Below are positions 20,126 through 32,600 of a stretch of DNA of 64,000 nt, one piece after another. This DNA is from Gordius sp. MW1. Its lineage: Eukaryota; Nematomorpha; Gordioida; Gordea; Gordiidae. Made by a program: the position numbers and the translations under genes. The stretch lies in assembly GCA_964036665.1 (NCBI GenBank), contig OZ038528.1:25965245-26029244 (forward strand), written 5' to 3'. The notes below the pieces were generated by a model, which saw nothing but the letters and a program-made list of their open reading frames with translations, was not told the origin of the DNA and did no database searches. Position 1 is the first letter of the stretch; every line of letters starts with the position of its first letter.

Positions 20126-23100
20126 CTAAAAGATATAAAATAACATGCAATGACAATTAATGATTAAACTTTCTATCTATGAATAATATATTTTAATAAC
20201 TAAAAAATTTAAAGTAAACTCCTACACTTTTTTATTTATATACATTTACTGACGATTGGTTAAATAACAAAAGCTGTTTGTTTAAAAATTACCTGAATGC
20301 AGCAGAATAGACTGATAAAATGAAGAGCATTAGTCTCTGCATTTTTGAATCCTTTGGGCGTAATGCTTCTTGACTTTATAATTATGATTCTCAGACGTAC
20401 GATAAGTATTAAATAAAGGGAGGTGTACGAAAGCAAAAATAAAAATTGCCCTATAGTACAAATTGTTTTTGTTGGCAATATGGCGCATAACAAAATTACG
20501 GACAAAAAGCCACAAAAGAAAACTATATATTGAAGGTGGATTAGCGCTCTGTAATCGTTAAAAAATGGTTGAGCGTTGTAATTTACCAAGTAAAATAGTA
20601 ACGCTAGTGTTGTCATGCAAATACCAATTCCAGCCATGGACATGGTGTACCCATATAATGTCCTTGAACTCTTTATGTAAGTTCTTATGTTTTTTATACA
20701 TTTTCTTTTATTCGAATGCGACCATGAACCATCCGGGCATTTTATACATCCGTAAGTTGTCTCAGAGGGTTGTCGCCTGTTCGGCACTATTACATAGCCG
20801 GGTTGACACGTGTGACACGTCCAGCAACATTTATATTGTGTCGTTAACCTATACTGATCATTTTGACAAGGTCGTCCGCAATTAGAATCTGGACCATTAT
20901 CCGCCGTTTGATAAGTATAATTTTTCCATCTAAGCTCTGAGATTACTTTAATAGGTGCCATCTCCCCATTTATGTGATTACGACCTTGAGTACTTCTATA
21001 TATAGCTACGGTGGAGGTTGCAAGTATCCCTGTCTGGGGTTGAATGTAATTTATTATTTGTAACCTATCGTTAGCAACGCGCTTATTCTTAAAGTCAATA
21101 CTGCCTGTGCGACCTATGAATGATAGGTTATGCATTAGGGAATTTATATCTTTGGTGTGAGATTTCAAACAATTTATCAGATTTTTTCTTTCGATATAAG
21201 TCTCATTTTCTAAAAGATCATTTGCGATACCACTTGAGCAAATCTTGACTATAACATCATCAATGGCCAAAAGCATGCTAGTGGTAGCGTCCATGGTTAG
21301 GGAAACGCGACTGTCTAAAACGGAAGTATTGCTTGTAAGGGGTAATTTTGGATCAATGATTACATGCAACCAATCCATCAGTGTCTTATACCATGAATGG
21401 CGTTGATAAATTTGCTGGGTCGCATTTGATGTCAGCCATTCTTGATAATCCAACAAATTACTACTGAATTCCACTATTCCTATTGAACCATCAACTAAGG
21501 ATACTAGACCACTGTCCTGCAATTTTTTAATATCTGGCCAAGTGTCAAAAGCAATGAATAAAAGCCAAGGATTTGAATTAATTGCTTTTATATCTTTAAG
21601 CACGCTAATTATCGAGTCACTCCTTAAAAAGAGCAAAACAATGGGATATTGTGTGTTTCTAACTAATTTATCAAGCTTTGTCGTGTAGTCAGGGCTATAT
21701 CTATTATTTATATCTGGGCTAACTTCGATTTCCAACCAAACACATGCTTTCATCGAATCGAGAGATTCTTTTAGCCGATTTCGAAACCATTTATAATAGA
21801 ATTCAGGCGAATAAATAATGGTTAACACGTTCCATTCAAAATATGTTATCAGGCTAGTGAGTGCGCCAACGTAGTAATCTTGCGACGAGGTGATGCGAAA
21901 TAGATATCTAAAATATAAGATGGAATTAGTGTGGATAAACCAAATTTGAAAAATGATAAACTAAACTCTTTGCAAAGTGTCCTCGGCAAAGCCAATGGCT
22001 CTCATTTGCATAAATTGATCTCTTTAATATAAATAACATTAATTAATAAAACCACGCCAGTGCGCGTGCAAAAAAGTGGAAGGTTGGCGTCAGGTGGGAA
22101 ACCGGTTGTAAAATCCAACTCAAATCATGATAGTTTTAAGCAAAAACTACACAACATAAAGCTAGTGCCTCCTCCTCAAAAGACGTGCAATGCATTCCGC
22201 CCACGTGAAAACACTAGGGTTACTGCCTGACTCACAAAAAGGCGGTTAAGAGAAATAACTGTGGAAAATGCAAATAACTAATTGAAATGTGGGAACGTTG
22301 ACGGGAAAGAGCATCCTGGTTCCACAAATGCTAAAAAAGAAAAGTACGGATCGCCGGCATACAAGAGACAAGGTGAAACGCAAATAAAGCCTGTGAGTTA
22401 GGAGAAGGATACAGAATATTCTACAGTGGGTCACCAACTCGTAGAAACAGAATTAGTATCGTTTTAAGCAAATCGTTCAAGGACAGGGTGGTGGGAGTCA
22501 AGGTTTGTTTAGACAGGTTAATGTGGGTGAAGATTGTTGATCAAGGGGTCCTTCTAACCATTATGTGCGCATATGCTCCTCAAATTGGGTGTATGAAATC
22601 AGAGAAAGACATATTTACCGTTTCATTGGAAATAAATTACTAGGAATATGACTAGATGAAAAGCTAATTATTGGGGCAAATTTCAACGCCTACTTAGAGA
22701 AAGATCGCCTCGGGGCGTGAACAAAATCATGGAGGCTATGGGCATGGTCTGAAGAATAAAGAAGGGAAAAACTTCTCCAATTATCAAGCAACGATATGGC
22801 GATCGTTAACGCCATTTTTAAAAAAGCGAATAACCTACTGTGACTTATTGAAGTGGGAAGTATTTTAGTCAAATTGACTATCTGCTCATATGGCGAAAGG
22901 ACTTAAGCAGTATCAAGGATTGCAAATAAAAAGAAATCGTCCAGCAACATCGTCCCATTGTTATGGATCTTAACAGAAAAGTATTTACACAAGATGAAAG
23001 ATTTATAGACCTCAAATTCGATAAGAAGGGCTAAATACGTCGATGAACGAAAAATACCATTATAAAGCCTCCTAACTCTTGGGTGCAAGGAAGTTTCAAA

Positions 23101-26100
23101 GAGTCGTAGACGATTGGGATATGCTAACTAAGGACATATAGGAAACAGCGAGTCGGGTTCTAGGACAGACCAAAGAAGGCAAAGCTATGAATGGGGATAG
23201 TGGTGAGATCAATCGGTTAAGAAAGATCTATATAGACGGTGGCATAAATCAAAAAAGGTGGAAGAATATTAGGAGTAGGAGGACGCAGTGCCGCGTGCAC
23301 TGAGTTGGCAAAACTGGGCAATAAAGGGGGTGACAGGCTTATGTATAAACTGGCCAAGATAAGGGAGACGAAAAGTCAGGATGTGGGTCCTTAAAATACG
23401 AGAAGGGTCAAACCATAACAAAGCGAAGGAAATGATGGAAAAGACAGTTTAAGGAACTTAGGAATATTGTAAATGACAAACATAAGTATTGTCGAACTGT
23501 TTCAGGAGGATGAAGTTATTACACAACTAAATAAGCAAAAAGGAAGAGCTAATGGCCCAAATGGAATACCTATTGAAGCATTTCTCGGATGCCGTGAGGA
23601 AGGAGTCACGACCATGACGAACTTCTTTAACAAGATTAGAAGAATTCCTAATCAATAGAGAGCAAGCACGATTGTACCCATATTCAAAGGCAAAGGCGAC
23701 CGTCAGGACTGTGGCAATTACAGAGGTATCAACCAAACTTGCCACTCCTAAAAGCTTTTAGAAAGCATCTTGGTAACGGCTGTAAAACGAGGTAAAAATA
23801 TTGACTAACTAATTCGGAGTAATAGCTGGTAAATCCCTGATCGACCTAATCTTAGCACTAAGACAAATGATGAATAAATATGGGGAAGACCTACATATGG
23901 TCTTTATCGATTTGGAGAAAGCTTATGACACGGTCCCTTGCGGTTTAATATGGTGGTGCTTGAGAAAACAAAATATACCTGACACATATATACAGCTTAT
24001 AAAAAATATTTATGATGGCTCAAATTCGTGCGTTAGGGCGACAGTTCGAGACTCTAAACTTTTTCAGGTTGAAATTGGAAGTCTCTTTTTATTCAATATA
24101 ATTCTGGACACGATAACTAGAGACATTAAAAACCATCTCCTTGGTGTATGCTAAATGCCCATGATATAGTTTATGCTAAGAGACGAAGAGAAAGTATTAG
24201 ATAAAACGAAAAGTGGTCAAAGCGCTTAGCTGGATATGGTTTAAAGGTCAACGATCAAAAAACGGTTTACATGTAGATGAACGTTACAGCCACTCCATCG
24301 CTAGATTACCATCTATAGTACCCAGTAGACATGTTTACATACCTCCGCTCGATGTTACATCAAGAGGGAGGTTGCGCAACAGAAGTCAATGTCCGGATTT
24401 AAAAAGGATGGCTTAAATGGCAAAGTATATCCAGTAATGTGCGTCAGGGGCATGTCAATATATCCAACATAGTCCGGTGTTACTCTATGAAAGTCAAACA
24501 TGGGAATTAACCACCACGGAAGAAAAGCTATTACAAGTCTCGAAAATGAGAATGATACGTTGGAGCTTGGGATATACTAAGGTCGATCATATTAAGAATG
24601 ACTTTCTCATGACAAAAATGGGTATTCAGCCTATCACCGATTGGATTAACGAAAATCGCCTAAGGTGATATGGGTATAGAAGAAGAAGGGAGATAATGAT
24701 ATAAATCGAAAAGTACTGGACATGGAGTTACCGGCGAAGAGAAGAAGAGGATGACAAATCTACAAAGTTAATGCTAAGAATATTAATCAAGACATAACAA
24801 TTACTCGATCAAGATGAAAAAAACTCATCAAAACAAATTCCACGAGTGTGAGACCAAATACTTGATAAAGAAGAGGAGAATAATTAAACCTAATGGATTT
24901 TTAAGTCGAAGTATGATTTTTACTATAATAGCGGTTAAATTTATTATAATAGAAAATCGTGATTTAATGTAAAATTATGCAATTATAGCACTAAGAGGCA
25001 CAATGAATATTTTCTAATTTAATATTATGTTTGACTATATGTTAGTGCTTAAGGATATAGGATTTTTTGAATCAGTATCAAAACCATAACCGGTAAAAGC
25101 ATCTGATCTTAGCATTGAATTTTTATAAGTGACCTAAGCTTCCATTTTAAGTGTGCACTTTTAAAGTTTTAAGAGCATTTGCAGGCTGCAGAGTTGCAAA
25201 AGGTATAAAAGGGAGGTTTATAAAAATAAATTTCCTCAAGCTGTTTGTCACATTTGGCGGTCAGCTTCTTTAGACATTGGATAAGGGGTGATGCGCGGCT
25301 ATCCAGGCCTAACAGCCGTATGGACAATGTGATAAATTTTACATTTTTGAAAGAAAGTGTCGTGAGCGGGATATGAACAGCTAGTTCTTAATTCAAAGAC
25401 AAAGCTTTCCATTACGCCCCTTTGTAAGATTAATAACTGGAACAAATTTCATTTGACAAATAAAATCAATTTACTTTAGGATTTAATAAATTTTTCAAAG
25501 ATTAAGGTAAATCATTTTCTCCCATTTACCTAATTCTCCATAAATGAAGTGGAAGGCTTTAAGAAATAATAGGATATATAGTAGTATGTAGTTGTAATAA
25601 AAAATAAACCCCCTAAGAGAGTCGAAGATTTATGCAGTGACATTTCAACTACCAATTTAAAATGTAAACATATTTAAATTCTATTAACCAAATTTATTGC
25701 AAGATTAGAATAATAAGTGGGGTTAATTTGTTTTAAAAGCACATAGAATGACCAGAATTTAGGTGATGGATGCATTGTTTGATGCGCTTTAATAACTCTC
25801 TCAAATTTGTAATATTATTTATTTATAACCATAGACAAATAGACTGCTTAACCCTTATATCTTCTCCCATCAAAAGGATGCTAAAACGATCGCTATCTTG
25901 ATTGTATTGTTCGATAATCATTTATCTTATAATATGTGGCAACTTATTTCAATAATTATAGAGATTTAATAAATTCTTCATAATGTATCGATTAAGCACA
26001 ATTTAATTTAGAAAATTTGTTGATTTGTAGAAAACATAAAAATTAATTTTTTGTAGTAGTTTTTTATCTATATTTTGATTTTAAAAGGTAATTCCTAAAT

Positions 26101-28284
26101 AGTTGGTATATAAGACGTTTTCCTAACAAGATAGTTTAGAAATTAGTCTCCAGAGTGATATGTGATTTTATTTGTTTTATTGAGGCCTAGTCATATCCTA
26201 CTTCTATATCTCGTGCATATTGAGCCTTACTTGCTCTTATCTAATTGAAAATAATTAGCTCCTGGCGACACATGAGGTATGTGGTAGTATGATAGAAGAG
26301 GGGATGTATAGGCGGCATCAGCACTATTGGTTGGTCCGATTACACCCAGAATCCCTATTTGAGATTTGATTTGGCCCAATATTTGAGCACCAACCTTGAG
26401 GCAAGTATATATAATATTATCATATTAATACTGATGATAATATAAGCCATTAAAAATAATAATAATATCGATTAAGATAATTGTTATCACAAGAAAAATT
26501 TTATATCGATGAACTATACTTTTAGCCAGGTCTTGATTTGTATAAGATTTACAATGTTATGGATAGCCTTATCTACTTAAATGTCATATTGCAGGGAGCG
26601 GGTATAGAATTAACGTAGTAATGACGTAAAATCTTAATGCAATTAAAAATACCCATATGTAATTCTTAAGAAATAATAAAATACTATCTTCTCATCTAAG
26701 TTTCATAAATATATATTTAAATAGTTTCAGTAGTGGTCATAATGTCGAAATCTTCTATCATCTGGTGTTTTATTTTAATTCTATTATATTTAATTTCCCT
26801 AATTAATAGAAACGCCTACAAAATTTAAAAAATTGCCAATCAAATATAATTAGGCCTGGGACTATATAGCCATAAAAATTAAATCACGCTTTATAAAAAA
26901 CTATAAAATAATTTTATAATTTTTTAGTGGAATATATTTCTACAATCCATACCTACTAGGGAAATAAATTGAGAGAAAAGACGAATAGTTTTTTCATAAA
27001 GTAAGAAAACCTTTTATAAATTTTAGCCCGGGGCTAGTTTGTCTTGTTTAGGGGATATAATAACCCTTAGGCTTTTACTTGTTTTAGTGTATGCCAACTC
27101 AAATCAGTAAAAAATTGTTTTATTATAAAAAAACATGCAAATATAATATGATATTTAACATCATGCGAATAAAAAGGTTAAGATGACAATATGGCTTATA
27201 CAACCATAAAAGACACATTATGCAATGAAAAAACTCTTTTATAGTTAATTAATGTATAACCATACTCTATTTCTCTTCCAAGTTAAGTTACAATAAGTTA
27301 AAAGAGAAAATAAAATTTGTTTTTTAACTTGGCATTTGTCCTAATGAGAATTTATACGATGAAGAATGGCTAGCACTAGCTTCTCTCCGACTAGCCCCGA
27401 CCCCTATTTTTTAAACAATTAATAATTTAACATGTTATACAAATAAAAATTTAATCTAGACAGTTTTTATGGAAAAAATATCCCTTTATAAGATAAAACT
27501 TATATTAATCTAAAATATACAACAAAAATGTCAAAACTACCAATAGCCAAAAAAACACGTTTTTCCTCTATAAATATCTAATTTTTATTTTTTTCAAACA
27601 AACTTTTTTTACTTATACCTTATGACAAAATACACATATGGTTAAAAATTTAGAGTTTTATGATTATTATTTTTTAAAAATTATTGAAAAGATAATAGTA
27701 ACCCCGGTCTACTATTACCCCCGATCTCCCCTACACAATTCATATCTTTTTAGTATCACTTGAACTTGTAAAAGAGAATGTTTCATTTAACACGCAATGC
27801 ATATTTGATTATGAAAACACTTAACATCTAAGCTAATATTAATAATCTATAATTATTAAAAAAACTATCTCATACAAAAAGTCCCTGAACATTTAATGCC
27901 TGAACCATTTATCAATATGATATCATAGGTAATAAGCAAAGTGGATAATGATCAGATAAAAATTACCAGAGCAATAGTTCTTTTGCGACAGGTTGGCAGA
28001 ATATAATATCCAATAGTTAAGTTGTAGCTCGGTTGAAAGTGTTTGATATTTAGTTGTTCAATGACATAAACTATGCTGAATGCCTTGAGGATTGAAAGGG
28101 TCCAATAATTTTTGCAATTAAAGCCATCGGACGAAGTTTGATATATTCTGTATAGGGCTCCTAAATTCACATCTCCAAATTTGTATAACAAATTAGGAGG
28201 ATATTGAATTTTAGTTTTTTCTGCAAGGATGGGAAAAAGGGAAACTATCCCAAACATTATTACAAATATCATGTCTTTACTCAT
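19709..28284 (-). CDS. Class C GPCR, mGluR-like: receptor A (four exons, intact)
   Basis: Exons on the minus strand are 28,284-27,967, 26,394-26,231, 21,907-20,293 and 20,125-19,709. Joined, they give 837 residues without interruption, and all three junction phases agree (0, 2, 0). Order: signal peptide (1-21), Venus-flytrap ligand-binding domain (about 30-490) with KFGDVNLGALYRIYQ and ILGVIGPTNSADA, nine-cysteine domain with nine cysteines (504-565), seven membrane segments (from about 580). The class C loop cysteines are present (TKTICTIGQF and RISCDPYP). This domain set defines metabotropic-glutamate-like receptors, which signal at the plasma membrane, usually as dimers. The ligand is not predictable: AFDTWPD keeps the family aspartate, but other agonist-contact positions differ. 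Intron 2 holds an RTE LINE and a MITE. Genes B and C are dead paralogues. Confidence 0.82.
20293..21907 (-). CDS. Receptor A exon 3: ligand domain lobe 2, cysteine-rich domain, segments 1-4
   Basis: The acceptor TTATATTTTAG is followed by the base completing a Lys codon, then YLFRITSSQDYYVGALTSL. The exon continues through the second lobe, the nine-cysteine domain (CGRPC, KCCWTCHTC, GCIKCPDGSW, KRKCIKN) and membrane segments 1-3, and ends inside segment 4 at CCIQ before the donor CAG|GTAATT. It has 538 complete codons with no stop. Confidence 0.88.
22051..24890 (+). pseudogene. RTE-type LINE in receptor A intron 2
   Basis: An AP-type endonuclease piece (VDQGVLLTIMCAYAPQIG near 22,550) and reverse transcriptase pieces (NGIPIEAFLGCREEG near 23,565; KGKGDRQDCGNYRGI near 23,690; HMVFIDLEKAYDTVP near 23,885) are typical of RTE elements, the family often annotated as craniofacial-development-protein-2-like. 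The catalytic FADD box is degraded to NAHD (24,148), and stops break the frame throughout. It lies opposite in strand to the host receptor. Homologous copies occupy the same intron in units B and C. The ends are estimated from where the three units keep RTE-like sequence. Confidence 0.75.
25228..25330. repeat. Dispersed repeat fragment (GCTGTTTGTCACATTTGG)
   Basis: The motif GCTGTTTGTCACATTTGG followed by GTCAGCTTCTT occurs here, in altered form at the matching sites of units B and C (35,122 and 44,575), and independently at 61,785. It is therefore a dispersed repeat rather than a receptor exon. Its class is not identified. Confidence 0.45.
25840..26100. mobile_element. CATAGACT-family MITE, decayed copy
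   Basis: CATAGACAAATAGACTGCTT at about 25,840, with internal similarity (ATCAAAAG, TTCATAATG and neighbours) to 5,502-5,975, marks a degraded third member of the family. No right end is recognisable. Units B and C lack it, so it either arrived in A after the split or was lost from the B/C ancestor. Confidence 0.5.
26231..26394 (-). CDS. Receptor A exon 2: ligand-domain lobe 1
   Basis: This 164-bp exon starts after a TTGCCTCAAG acceptor in phase 0 with VGAQILGQIKSQIGILGVIG, continues PTNSADAAYTSPLLSYYHIP and HVSPGANYFQLDKS, and ends at the phase-2 donor AA|GTAAGG. The text corresponds to the GVIGPGSSS...IPQIAY region of metabotropic glutamate receptors, exactly the part missing between exons 1 and 3. 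Phases match both neighbours. Units B (163 bp) and C (164 bp) have the same exon at 35,660-35,822 and 45,137-45,300. Confidence 0.85.
27967..28284 (-). CDS. Receptor A exon 1: signal peptide and start of ligand domain
   Basis: The start chosen is the ATG at 28,284-28,282, giving MSKDMIFVIMFGIVSLFPIL as signal peptide. The longer frame upstream begins at TTG, and a TTTTCGTTATAG acceptor-like site lies two bases before the ATG, so a noncoding first exon is possible. The exon carries KFGDVNLGALYRIY and ends PTCRKRTIAL at the donor CTG|GTAATT, phase 0. Unit B has the same protein sequence here. Confidence 0.82.
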
Positions 28285-28319
28285 TCCTATAACGAAAATA
28301 AATAATTGTAACAATTTTT

Positions 28320-29672
28320 TTTGTAAACTAATTGTAAATAGCAGCTAAAGTCCTTTTTGGCAAATTATTTAATTAATATCAATAATTATTCAGGGAATTT
28401 TTTGTTGATACCTGGAAAAGGGCTAATTATAAATAATTTGTTATTTTTTTGATTACTAACAATTAGGGTTACCAGGAAATTGAAGGTAATGATTTTTTTC
28501 TTTCGTTATACTAGTGTTTGCATCTAATTATTATGAAACAAATTAAATCAATAGGGGCAGTTTTAGGCATTTATTTTTGCTAATAACTATAAATGAATTT
28601 CTTCAAGAATTATTTTTCCTAGTCTGCTGTACTTCCTTACATTTAAATGCAAAATTTAATCACTTGTTTAAATTATTTAAATATAAAGTTATTTATTGAC
28701 ATACTATATAGGTTAAATAATATCGTACATTTCACAGTTAATACAAATATATATATAGCTTGTAATACATACAGAATTCTTTAATTATAAAAAAAAAATG
28801 AAGAATGACACAGTAGATTAGTAACTTAAGCCTATTAACTGATACGAAAATTAAAAATTTATTTTAGGCCTGATCGTAATTCTTGATAAAACAAGGTAGA
28901 CTTTGACCCCCAATTTTAGAACATTTGCTAATTTTATAATGCTGCCATCCTTCTAGCATAGCAATACATCCTGATATATGTGCTATAATAATATATTCAA
29001 TAACATCAATGAATCCACATTTCATAATCGACAATCAAATGTGTTAACTTATACACATTTTTGGCAACCTATACTATCGTCGTCCCATTAAATGAAGATA
29101 TTTTAACATTGACACTTACTTGTGACCCCTATGTTCCTGTCATCTGCTTTCGACACCAAGTGGATTTAGTCATATAAATATGATTGAAACAAAATTGGCT
29201 TATAATAAATCTAGACAATGAGATTATAGTAAACAGTTCTAGCTACTGGTCCTAACAGGCTAAAAACGTTCGTGCATTTTTTTAGTAGATAAGAATTTTA
29301 TATATTTTAAACATAGTTTGGTATAAACAATATTTATAATGCTCTTAATATAAAAAAAATTATGTTTTTTGCTGTAGATCTGGTAGCAACAATTACTTTA
29401 GATCTATACTTAAGTGAAGTTAATTCTTATATTAATCATTTTAATATCTAATAAAATGTATTAAACAACGCTGTTTTTTAAATGGTTGAATAGCCCAACA
29501 TTTTTCAAGTTTATACACTACAACAAACTAATTTTTGATGCATTGGTAATTTATTAAAATACATATTTTATTAGATCAAAACAAATTGGTTATAACATAC
29601 TTATGAGGAAAAATTAAATACATTAACACTGAACTAAATTAAGATACATGTACAGTATGGCATTTATCATAT
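28320..29672. promoter_or_regulatory. Upstream region of receptor A; spacer to gene B
   Basis: No coding sequence is recognised. It lies between receptor A's first exon and the 3' end of pseudogene B, so it should hold A's promoter. It is repeated almost exactly at 37,757-39,109, upstream of B. A block of about 160 bp (28,417-28,580) resembles sequence upstream of gene C at 47,318-47,480 and again at 48,954-49,118. I could not pick out a convincing TATA box. Confidence 0.4.
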
Positions 29673-32600
29673 TTAGGGCATTATATAACGTGGTTTAACA
29701 ATTTGGTATATAGCAGTAATTTTTGTTAAATAAAATACAACATATAAAATTATTAAATAACAGATGTAATTTGCCAATGCCCCATCAAAATTGTCAAGAG
29801 AAAAATAACAGACTATGGAGATCACATCCATGATAACTACAACATATGAAGCTATTTGAAGTTTAAAAGCTTTATGAAATCCGAAATTTTTGTCCAAACG
29901 TACAACATAAATGATAAGTAATAAATTGAGAAACAGTTCAATTAGCAATTGAAGAATGACGAACAATGTAGCTTGGGGGTAAGGAATACAACAAATCCTT
30001 GTCCGAGGAATATTATTGTGATCAGGAAAATAGTCAGTCTCCAAAGGTTTCGTGTCGCCAAATGCGATGTAAATTATAATCAGTGAGAGCTAAAATATAA
30101 AATAACATGTATGTAAGTTAATGACTAGACTCTCTAATCATTTATGCATGATTTAATAACTAAAATTATTAAACTCCTACACTTTTTGTTTATATACATT
30201 TATTGCTGATTGGTTAATTAACATTTTAATAACAAAAGTTGTTTTTATAAACTACCTGGATGCAGCAGAATAGAATGATAAAATAAAGAGCACTCGTCTC
30301 TTCATTTTTGAATCCTTTGGGCGTAATGCTACTTGACTTTATAATTATGATTCTCAGACGTACGATAAGTATTAAATAAAGGGAGGTGAACGAAAACAAA
30401 AATAAAAATTGGCCTAAAACACAAATTGTTTTGGTTGGTAATATGGCACATATTAATATCACAGATGTAAAGCCACAAAAGAAAACTATATATTGAAGGT
30501 GGATTAGCGATCTGTAATCGTTAAAAAAAGGTTGAGCGTTGTAATTTACCAAGTAAAATAGTAACGCTAATGTTGTCATGCAAATACCAATTCCAGCCAT
30601 GGATATGGTTAACTCATATAATGTCCCTGAACTATTTATGTAAGTTCTCATGTTTTTAAAACATTTTCTTTTATCGAATCCGACCATGAACCATCCGGAC
30701 ATTTTACACATCCGTAAGTTGTATCAGCAGAAGGTTGTCGTCTTCTTGGCATAATTACAGAGCCAGATGGACATGTGTGACACGTCCAGCAACATATATA
30801 TTGTGTGGTTAGCATATACTCATCATTTTTACACGGTCGTCCGCAATTAGAATTTGGACCATTATTTGCTGATTGAAATGTATAATTTTTCCGTCTTAGC
30901 TCAGAGATTACTTTAATAGACGCAATCTCCCCATTTATGTGTTCACGACCCTGGGTACTTTTATATATAGCTACCGTGGAGGTTGCAAGTATCCCTGACT
31001 GGAGTTGAATGTAATTTATTATTTTTAACCTATCGTTAACAACGTGCTTATTCTTAAAGTCAATGCTGCCTGTGCGACCTATGAATGATAGGTTATGCAC
31101 TATGGAATTTATATCTTTGGTGTGAGATTTTAAACATTTTTAATATTTTTTCTTTCGATATAGGTTTCATTCTCTAATAGATTATTTGCGATACCACTTG
31201 AGCAAATCTTGACTATAGCATCATCAATGGGCAAAAGCATGCTAGTGGTAGCGTCCATGGTTAGGGAAACGCGACTGTCTAAACTAAAAACCGAAGAATT
31301 GCTTGTAAGGGGTGTTTTTAAATCAATGTTCACATGCAACCAATCCATCAATGCCCTATACCATGAATGACGTTGATAATTTGTTGGGTCGCATTTGATG
31401 TCAGCCATCCTTGATAATCCAATAAATTACTACTGAATTCCACTATTCCTATAGAACCATCGACTATGGATACTATACCATTATCTTGCAATTCCTTAAT
31501 ATCTGGCCACGTGTCAAAAGCAACATATAAAAGCCAAGGATTTGAATTAATTGCCTTTATATCTTTAAGCACGCTAATTATTGAGTCACTCCTTAAGAAG
31601 AGCAAAACAATGGGATATTGTGTGTTGCGAACTAATTTATCAAGCTTTGTCGTATGGGCTAACTTCGATTTCTAACCAAACACATGCTTTCATCGAATTG
31701 AGAGATTCTTTTACCCGATTTCGAAACCATTTATAATAGAATTCAGGATGGTAAACACGTTCCATTCAAAATATGTTATCAGGCTAGTGAGTGCGCCAAC
31801 CTAGTAATCTTGCGAAGAGGTTATGCGAAATAGATATCTAATATAAGATGTAATTAGTGTAAATATACAAAATTTGGAAATATGTTAAACTAAACTCTGT
31901 GCAAAGGTCCTCGTCAATTGCTGCCATTAGTGTAAATTGGTCTCATTACTATAAATAACATTAATAAATCAAACCTAATGACACTACGACGGCTCCAAGT
32001 CCGTGTGCAAAAAATTGGAGGATTGGCGTTAGGTCGAACCGGCTGTAAAAACCAACGCCAAAATCATGATATTTTAAACAAAACTTTACAACAGAACGCT
32101 AGGGCGTCGTTCAGAACGACGCGTACTGCATATCCCGCCCGTGCAGTGTAAAATGCACTAGGGTTACTGCTTGACTCACAACGAAGGCGGTTAAGGAAAT
32201 TAGCTGTTGAATGAATGCGAATAACGTGCTGAAATGTGGGAACGTTGACGGGAAAGAGCATTGCGGTCGCACAAATGCTAAAAAGAAGAAAGGTACATAC
32301 ACCTGCCTACAAGAGACCAAGTGGGATGGAACCTAAGCTCGGGAGTTAGGAGAAGAATCCAAACTGTTTAATAGTGGGTGACCAAATCGTAGAAATGAGT
32401 TCGGCTTGTTCAAAACGAATCGTTCAAGGACAAGGTGATAGAAGTCAAGCATCGTTCAGACAGGTTAATGCGGGTGAAGATGATCAAGGGGGCCTCCTAA
32501 TCCTTTTATGTGCGTATGGTCCCCAAAATTAAATCAGAGAAGACATATTCTTCGATTTATTGTAAAAGTAGGAGAATTATTGGGAAGGGCTTTAAAGCCC

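Noticed and set aside
32064..32320. Minus-strand frames near the RTE 5' end, repeated at 41,517-41,773
   Set aside because: They lie antisense to the RTE relic and are shadows copied by the segmental duplication.
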